From Minwuiaceae bacterium (lineage in GTDB: Bacteria > Pseudomonadota > Alphaproteobacteria > Minwuiales > Minwuiaceae), in assembly GCA_028278525.1 (NCBI GenBank), contig JANQEE010000013.1, positions 186,001 through 250,000 of the forward strand: a stretch of DNA of 64,000 nt, read 5' to 3'. The notes under the pieces are model-generated. The model made no database searches and was not told the DNA's origin. It saw nothing but the letters and a program-made list of their open reading frames with translations. Both the position numbers and the translations under genes were made by a program. Below, piece after piece: positions 59,222 through 64,000 of the stretch (within the stretch, counting starts at the first letter, position 1; each line of letters starts with the position of its first letter).

Positions 59222-60157
59222 ATGAGCCGCATCCTCACCGTCGCCGGCGCGCAACTCGGCCCGATCGAGCGCGACGAAAGCCGCGCCAGTGTCGTCAAAC
59301 GGCTGCTCGACCTGATGCGCCGGGCCAACGACCGCGGCGCGGACGTGATCGTCTATCCGGAGCTGGCGCTCACCACCTTCTTCCCGCGCTGGGCGATCGA
59401 GGACCAAGCCGAGGTGGATTCCTTCTTCGAGCGCGAGATGCCCGGCCCGGAAACCGCGGTGCTGTTCGACGAGGCGAAGAAGCTCGGCATCGGCTTCCAT
59501 CTCGGCTACGCCGAACTGATCGAGGAAGACGGCATCCTGCATCGCTACAACACGGCGATTTTGATCGACAAGGCGGGCAACACGGTCGGCAAGTACCGCA
59601 AGATCCACCTGCCCGGCCACGCCGAGATCGAGCCGGAGCGGCAGTTCCAACATCTCGAGAAACGCTTTTTCGAGGTCGGCAATCTCGGCTTCAAGGTCTG
59701 GAACACCATGGGCGGCAAGATGGGCGTGCTGATCTGCAACGACCGGCGCTGGCCGGAGGCGTTCCGCGTGCTCGGCCTGCAGGGCGTCGAGATGGTGATG
59801 ATCGGCTACAACACGCCGACCCTGAACGGCCTGATGTTCGAGCCGCCGCACCTCCGCTCATTCCACAACCGCCTGTCGATGCAGGCCGGCGCCTACCAGA
59901 ACGCCACCTGGGTGGTCGGCGTCGCCAAGGCCGGCAACGAAGGCGACGTCGACATGATGGGCGAAAGCGCCATCGTCGCGCCGACTGGCGAGGTGGTCGC
60001 GCTCTGCTCCACCCTCGAGGATGAACTGATGATCGCCGACTGCGACCTCGACGCCGGCCGCTACCTGAAAGACACCACCTTCAAATTCTCCGCCCACCGC
60101 CGGCCGGAGCATTACGGCCTGATCGTCGAAACGACCGGCGAGGTGGAGCCAAGGTAA
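59222..60157 (+). CDS. hyuC: N-carbamoyl-D-amino acid hydrolase, copy 2
   Basis: 311-residue D-carbamoylase. Catalytic Glu is in VIVYPELALTTFFPRW, Lys in GKYRKIHLPGHAEIEP and Cys in LICNDRRWPE. Overall it is a close paralogue of the gene at 25475, differing mainly around residues 200-240 (ICNDRRWPEAFRVLG, TLNGLMFEPPHL versus VHNPPAPEMDNL), the loop near the active-site opening. It lies 29 bp after the hydantoinase gene and should act on its product. A second copy elsewhere implies a different substrate for each. Confidence 0.93.
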   Translation: MSRILTVAGAQLGPIERDESRASVVKRLLDLMRRANDRGADVIVYPELALTTFFPRWAIEDQAEVDSFFEREMPGPETAVLFDEAKKLGIGFHLGYAELIEEDGILHRYNTAILIDKAGNTVGKYRKIHLPGHAEIEPERQFQHLEKRFFEVGNLGFKVWNTMGGKMGVLICNDRRWPEAFRVLGLQGVEMVMIGYNTPTLNGLMFEPPHLRSFHNRLSMQAGAYQNATWVVGVAKAGNEGDVDMMGESAIVAPTGEVVALCSTLEDELMIADCDLDAGRYLKDTTFKFSAHRRPEHYGLIVETTGEVEPR

Positions 60158-60194
60158 CACGGGGAAAAGCACAAGCCCGGCGCGCCTCGCCTTT

Positions 60195-60482
60195 TTATAG
60201 GAGTTCCTCAAGGCGCCGCGCGCCATGCACGACTCGTTCGATCACGACATTCCTATCGCGGTCGGTGAACAGAATCAGATACCGGCCATGCACCGCTTGA
60301 CGTATACCCTCGCCGAGGTCGTCTCGCCGCCGATAGGCGCGCGGGTTTTCGGCTATTCGGGCACAAAGGTCGAGCAAGGCATCGACAAACGCAATGGCAT
60401 TAGCCGGGCTATCGGCCGCGATGTAGTCGCTGATCGCTTCAAGGTCTTCGATAGCCTTCGGCCGCAGCCGATAGGCGGTCAC
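60195..60482 (-). CDS. ParE/RelE-family toxin
   Basis: 95 residues. The ParE pattern YRLRPKAIEDLEAISDYI, then RIAENPRAYRRRDDL and GRYLILFTDRDRNVVIERVV, is clear; ParE toxins poison gyrase while RelE relatives cleave mRNA, and the sequence fits ParE better. It overlaps the antitoxin gene by 4 bp and is transcribed after it, the normal type II order. Confidence 0.9.
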   Translation of the reverse strand: MTAYRLRPKAIEDLEAISDYIAADSPANAIAFVDALLDLCARIAENPRAYRRRDDLGEGIRQAVHGRYLILFTDRDRNVVIERVVHGARRLEELL

Positions 60483-60757
60483 CGCTCCTGGTCTTCGGCC
60501 ATTGCCGCGTATTTCGCCCGCAGGCGCCGCAGAGCGGCTTCGCCGTCGACCGGCTCTCCACTGGCCCGGCCATCGGCGACCAGCCGCTTCAACTCCTCAT
60601 CGTTTAAGGCGATGACCGTGCGCGAACGGCGCCAATGACGGATGGCATCGCGGATTGCCTCGCTGGTATTGGTGAACTCGCCGGCATCGATCGCCGCCTT
60701 GATCTCCGCCAACATCTCCTCAGGCAGAGAAATCGTAATCTTTTCCAACGCGCTCAT
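60479..60757 (-). CDS. ParD-type antitoxin (ribbon-helix-helix)
   Basis: 92 residues. The ribbon-helix-helix DNA-binding domain starts KITISLPEEMLAEIKAAID and includes FTNTSEAIRDAIRHW, typical of ParD. The disordered C-terminus (GRASGEPVDGEAALRRL) would wrap the toxin. A perfect palindrome at 60774-60790 immediately upstream is the probable autoregulatory operator. Confidence 0.9.
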   Translation of the reverse strand: MSALEKITISLPEEMLAEIKAAIDAGEFTNTSEAIRDAIRHWRRSRTVIALNDEELKRLVADGRASGEPVDGEAALRRLRAKYAAMAEDQER

Positions 60758-60773
60758 TGTCGCCTCGCGATAA

Positions 60774-60790
60774 GTATGAATATATCATAC
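60774..60790. promoter_or_regulatory. operator-like palindrome of the parDE operon
   Basis: GTATGA-ATATA-TCATAC, perfect 6-bp arms, 17 bp before the ParD-type start. It overlaps the likely promoter and is AT-rich, as expected for a toxin-antitoxin operator. Confidence 0.65.
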
Positions 60791-60830
60791 CACGAATTCT
60801 AGCCTTGGCAAAAGCAACGCCCCATGACGC

Positions 60831-61283
60831 TCAACTCGCACAGCCGTCGAAAGTGACCTCCGGAATCCAGTTCCGCTGCCGCCGCGCGAGCCGGCTATCC
60901 GTCGTCTCGCCCTCGAAGTCCGTGACCGAGCTGTCGAGTTGCGCGGGGTCGACGCCTTCGAAGCTGTTAACGTTCACCACGGCATAGAGCGTGCCGTCGA
61001 TGTCACTGGTCACGACCGGCACCACGCCGCAGGTCCGGCAAATATGGAAATCGGCGGTCGCCGTGCCGAACCGGTAGCGCTGGACCTGCTGCACGTCCTC
61101 GATACGGACGTCGACCTCGGCGTCCGGATGCGAGGTATAGACGCCGCCATGCTTGGTGCAGAACGAACAACTGCAGGCGCGAACCGGGATCGATCCTTCC
61201 GCGACCGGCCAGGAAAGAACGAACCGGATATTGCCGCAATGGCAACGTCCGTCGATCTGTCGTGGAGTTGCGGAATCGTTCAT
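60831..61283 (-). CDS. GFA/CENP-V family zinc protein, copy 2
   Basis: 150 residues. The zinc pattern is GRCHCGNIRF, then RACSCSFCTKHGGVYT and ICRTCGVVPVV. It is divergent from the GFA gene at 26993 outside the cysteines. The Cys clusters carry the same CxC...CxxC layout, so a zinc-binding beta-tent fold is expected. Function unknown. Transcribed toward the ParDE operon. Confidence 0.85.
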   Translation of the reverse strand: MNDSATPRQIDGRCHCGNIRFVLSWPVAEGSIPVRACSCSFCTKHGGVYTSHPDAEVDVRIEDVQQVQRYRFGTATADFHICRTCGVVPVVTSDIDGTLYAVVNVNSFEGVDPAQLDSSVTDFEGETTDSRLARRQRNWIPEVTFDGCAS

Positions 61284-61396
61284 CTCTCGCCTCCTACTGC
61301 CATGCGGCGAATTAGCCTAGCGTTTCAATCGGCGGCCTGACAACGAAACGTAGCCATGCAAGAATCGCGTTGCACGAAGAACAACGGGTGGCGACG

Positions 61397-62104
61397 ATGA
61401 CGGAACAACAGCCCCATTGCATGGTGATCGGCGTCGGGGCCGGCACCGGGCTCGCCTGCGCCAAACGCTTCGCCGAAGGCGGCTACCGCGTCTCGATGGT
61501 CGCCCGCAATCCGGAGCGCCTTAAAGGCTTCGCCGCGGCGGTCGAGGGCAGCGTCGCCTATCCCGCCGACATCGCCGACCAGGACGGCTTCCGCGAAACC
61601 CTGCGCCGCATGGTGGCCGACAACGGCGTCCCTCAGGTCGTCATCTACAACGCCGCGCTCGCCACCTTCGCGCCCTACACCGAACTCGACCCCGCCGACC
61701 TGGAGCGTAACTTCCGCGTCAACACCGCCGGCCTGCTGATCGCGGCCCAGGAACTGGCCCCCGCCATGGCCGAGCGTGGAGACGGCGCCATCGTCGTCAC
61801 CGGCAATACCGGCGCACTGCGCGGCGTGCCGGACTTCGTCGGTTTCTCGCCGACCAAGGCGTCGCAGCGCATCCTTGCCGAATGCCTGGCGCGCGAGCTC
61901 GGGCCGCAGGGCGTGCATGTCGCCTACGTGGTGATCGACGCCCTGATCGACATGCCGTTCGCCCGGCGCCGCCGCGGCGACATGCCCGACGATTTCTTCG
62001 CCAAGCCCGAAGACATCGCCGGCGAGGTCTTCCACACCGCGCACCAGCCACGCTCGACCCGCTCGTTCCTGGTCGAACTCCGCCCATTCGGCGAAAACTG
62101 GTAG
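61397..62104 (+). CDS. SDR-fold protein lacking the catalytic tyrosine
   Basis: 235 residues. The N-terminal cofactor loop reads VIGVGAGTGLACAKRFAEGG (the usual TGxxxGxG altered to VGAGTG). The active-site tetrad is damaged: YxxxK reads FSPTK in PDFVGFSPTKASQRI. Family members of this type with F-x3-K seem conserved, so the protein may have another role or use a different residue. It precedes a class III aminotransferase by 26 bp on the same strand, so they may act together. The start is the ATG giving MTEQQPHC. Confidence 0.82.
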   Translation: MTEQQPHCMVIGVGAGTGLACAKRFAEGGYRVSMVARNPERLKGFAAAVEGSVAYPADIADQDGFRETLRRMVADNGVPQVVIYNAALATFAPYTELDPADLERNFRVNTAGLLIAAQELAPAMAERGDGAIVVTGNTGALRGVPDFVGFSPTKASQRILAECLARELGPQGVHVAYVVIDALIDMPFARRRRGDMPDDFFAKPEDIAGEVFHTAHQPRSTRSFLVELRPFGENW

Positions 62105-62130
62105 GATTTGGGCTAACGGGGGAAACGCCG

Positions 62131-63408
62131 ATGACCGATATGCAACGCACCGCCGAAGAACAGGCGCTGATCGACACCGCCCAACGGGTCCTGCCCGCCG
62201 GCAACTTCGGCAACCTGGCCGGCGACGTGGTGATCGCCCGTGGGCAAGGCGGCCGCGTCTGGGACGTAAGCGGCAACGAATATGTCGACTTCCTGCTCGG
62301 CTCCGGCCCCATGCTGGTCGGCCACGCCCATCCGGAAGTAATGGCGGCCGTCCAGGAACAGATCCCGCTCGGCACCACCTATTTCGCCAACAACCAACAC
62401 GGCATCCGCCTCGCCGCCGAGATCGTCGACGCCATGGCCTGCGCCGACAAGGTGCGGTTCGTCAGTTCAGGCTCGGAGGCCACGTTCTACGCCATGCGCG
62501 CCGCCCGCGCCCACCGCAAGCGCGACAAGATCCTGAAGTTCGAGGGTGGATTCCACGGCATGAGCGACTATGCGCTGATGAGCATGGCCCCGGCGCAACC
62601 CGGCAACTTCCCACAGGCGATCCCGGATTCCGCCGGCATCCCGCAGCGTGTGCGCGACGAAGTCCTGATCGCCCCGTTCAACGACGCCGAGACTTCGGCG
62701 AGCCTGATCCGCGAACATGCCGACGACCTCGGCGGCGTCGTCGTCGAGCCGTTCCAGCGCCTGGTGCCGCCCAAGCCCGGCTTCCTGGAAACCCTGCGCG
62801 CAGTCACCAAGGAGCACGGTATCCCGCTGATCTTCGACGAGGTCGTGACCGGCTTCCGCTTCGCCTACGGCGGCGCCCAGGCCTATTACGGCGTGGTGCC
62901 GGACCTCTGCGCCCTCGGCAAGGTGGTCGGCGGCGGCTTCCCGCTGGCCGCGATCGCCGGCGGGGAGGAGATCATGGCTCATTTCGACAAGAGCACGGCG
63001 GGCGACAGCTTCCTGCCGCAGATCGGCACCCTAAGCGGCAATCCGGTCGCCGCCGCCGCGGGTCTTAAGACCCTGGAGATCCTGAAACGCCCCGGCGCCT
63101 ACGACCGCCTGTTCGCCACTGGTAAAACGCTGATGGAAGGCCTCGACCGCCTGCTCCGCGACGCCGGCATCCCGGCCCGGGTCGTCGGCGAGGCGCCCCT
63201 GTTCGATGTCGTCTTTACCGACGCGGACGTCACCGACTACCGCTCCACCATCCGCGGCGACGCCGACAAACTGAAACGCTTCAACGCGACGCTGCGCCAG
63301 CACGGCGTCTTCAAAGGCGACAGCAAGTACTACGTCTCTCTCGCCCACGACGAGGCCGACGTGGCCCAGACCCTCGACGCCTTCGCCGCCGCGGTCGCCA
63401 GTCTATGA
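62131..63408 (+). CDS. class III (glutamate-1-semialdehyde-type) aminotransferase
   Basis: 425 residues. PLP fold type I with SSGSEATFYAMRAAR, FEGGFHGMSDYAL, LIFDEVVTGFRFAYGG (Asp that pairs with the PLP ring) and LGKVVGGGFPLAA holding the Schiff-base Lys. The GAGxxxG-like N-terminal PAGNFGNLAGDVVIARGQG matches the HemL-like and omega-amino-acid aminotransferase group. HemL proper would not be expected beside an SDR, so an omega-amine or beta-alanine/aminoacyl substrate is more likely; this cannot be fixed. Confidence 0.88.
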   Translation: MTDMQRTAEEQALIDTAQRVLPAGNFGNLAGDVVIARGQGGRVWDVSGNEYVDFLLGSGPMLVGHAHPEVMAAVQEQIPLGTTYFANNQHGIRLAAEIVDAMACADKVRFVSSGSEATFYAMRAARAHRKRDKILKFEGGFHGMSDYALMSMAPAQPGNFPQAIPDSAGIPQRVRDEVLIAPFNDAETSASLIREHADDLGGVVVEPFQRLVPPKPGFLETLRAVTKEHGIPLIFDEVVTGFRFAYGGAQAYYGVVPDLCALGKVVGGGFPLAAIAGGEEIMAHFDKSTAGDSFLPQIGTLSGNPVAAAAGLKTLEILKRPGAYDRLFATGKTLMEGLDRLLRDAGIPARVVGEAPLFDVVFTDADVTDYRSTIRGDADKLKRFNATLRQHGVFKGDSKYYVSLAHDEADVAQTLDAFAAAVASL

Positions 63409-63425
63409 GCCGATCCATCGCCCTC

Positions 63426-63510
63426 GTCATCGCGAGGCCCGAAAGGCCGCGGCGATCTGGAAAACACGGAGCACGGCCCCTCGAGATTGCGGCGCTCCGC
63501 TCGCAATGAC
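63426..63510. repeat. 85-bp extragenic palindromic repeat, copy 1
   Basis: Starts GTCATCGCGAG and ends CTCGCAATGAC, near-perfect inverted termini, with internal GGAAAACACGGAGCACGG. It is almost identical to the element at 63907 and shares its first ~37 bp with 50085. It lies just before the DUF4286 gene. Confidence 0.85.
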
Positions 63511-63551
63511 ATAGAAATTCAATACGAACTGCGTAACTTCAGGAGAACCGA

Positions 63552-63902
63552 ATGCCGATTGCTGGAAAATACCTGTTCATGGTCAGCATGGACGTCGCCC
63601 CCGACAAGGAAGACCTGTTCAACGAGGTCTACGACGAAGAGCATATCCCGAGTCTGCTGAAAGTGCCGGGCGTGCTGTCGGTCACCCGCCTCAAGACCGA
63701 GCCGGCCACGCTTTCCATCGGCGGCGAGCAGCGCCCGGTCACCGGTGAAGGCCTGCCGACCTACACCGCGCTCTACGAGATCGAGAGCCCCGACGTGCTC
63801 GCCAGCCCCGAATGGGGCGAGGCCGTCGAACTCGGCCGCTGGCCCTCGGAAGTCCGCCCCCACACCACCAACCGCCAGCACGTGCTGCGCAAGGTATTAT
63901 AA
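63552..63902 (+). CDS. DUF4286 family protein
   Basis: 116 residues. Recognisable DUF4286 features are FMVSMDVAPDKEDLFNEVYD and EEHIPSLLKVPGVLSVTR, a dimeric alpha-beta-barrel-like (EthD/YciI-type) fold of unknown function. The gene is flanked on both sides by copies of the 85-bp palindromic repeat. It shows the same codon character as its neighbours and so is not obviously mobile. Confidence 0.82.
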   Translation: MPIAGKYLFMVSMDVAPDKEDLFNEVYDEEHIPSLLKVPGVLSVTRLKTEPATLSIGGEQRPVTGEGLPTYTALYEIESPDVLASPEWGEAVELGRWPSEVRPHTTNRQHVLRKVL

Positions 63903-63906
63903 GGCT

Positions 63907-63991
63907 GTCATCGCGAGGCCCGAAGGGCCGCGGCGATCTGGAAAACACGGAGCACGGCCTTTCGAGATTGCTTCGCTCCGCTCGCAATGAC
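63907..63991. repeat. 85-bp extragenic palindromic repeat, copy 2
   Basis: Near-identical to 63426-63510, in the same orientation, with inverted termini GTCATCGCGAG and CTCGCAATGAC. It lies 4 bp after the DUF4286 stop codon and runs almost to the window's right edge. Confidence 0.85.
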
Positions 63992-64000
63992 AGCCGGATT

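Overview
This is a gene-dense, GC-rich (roughly two-thirds GC by eye) chromosomal window from an alphaproteobacterium, probably Rhodospirillales-like. The placement rests on gene content: a DUF3035/BamF-type lipoprotein, a CheY/CheZ pair, a TipF-like degenerate EAL protein, an isoquinoline-oxidoreductase-type molybdoenzyme, and many acyl-CoA and amidohydrolase-type catabolic genes. I see no rRNA, tRNA, prophage, transposase or CRISPR array.

Layout. 1-5 kb: acyl-CoA dehydrogenase (cut by the window edge), patatin-like lipase, an LrgA/LrgB pair whose LrgB has lost its middle, tadA, an RluB-type pseudouridine synthase and rsmD. 5-17 kb (minus strand): a housekeeping run of SDR, mutL, pgi, an M16 peptidase pair, a DUF3035 lipoprotein, lspA, ileS, ribF and a MaoC-type hydratase. 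17.7-28.9 kb: cheY-cheZ, pentapeptide protein, kynureninase, HAD phosphatase, TipF-like EAL protein, glutathione peroxidase, EamA transporters, metallophosphatase, a first D-carbamoylase, two GNATs and a GFA protein. 28.9-30.8 kb: diaminopropionate ammonia-lyase and a PAS-like protein.

30.8-35.6 kb holds the most interesting system, a complete alpha-hydroxyketone (Lqs/Cqs-type) quorum-sensing locus. It has an AT-rich divergent control region, the autoinducer synthase (LqsA/CqsA) on the plus strand, and a convergent compact operon on the minus strand. That operon encodes a LuxR-family regulator with the residues expected of an acyl-homoserine-lactone pocket, a CqsS/LqsS-like membrane histidine kinase, and an LqsR-like response regulator. 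Joining an AHL-type receptor to the hydroxyketone circuit in one operon is unusual.

36-43.7 kb (minus strand): amidohydrolase, small membrane protein, and a five-gene carbohydrate-type ABC importer whose two ATPases carry complementary defects, implying an obligate heterodimer. 43.9-45.7 kb: amtB then glnK, reversed from the common order. 45.8-50.1 kb: a catabolic operon built from two tandem duplications (two alpha/beta hydrolases, two isocitrate-lyase-family enzymes) plus an RraA/HMG-aldolase-like protein. 50.3-53.8 kb: a molybdenum hydroxylase and 2Fe-2S partner under a TetR regulator with repeated operator-like sites. 53.8-60.2 kb: 2OG-Fe oxygenase, MetE-like protein, lipid kinase, DUF3303, a secreted small protein, and a D-hydantoinase/D-carbamoylase pair. 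60.2-64 kb: ParDE-type toxin-antitoxin, GFA protein, SDR, class III aminotransferase and DUF4286, the last flanked by two near-identical 85-bp repeats.

A second scale of structure runs across the window. Five intergenic elements have perfect 26-35 bp inverted arms with a shared CTCCCCC...CCCAACCACCC core, arm bases that co-vary between copies, and an asymmetric loop that gives each copy an orientation.
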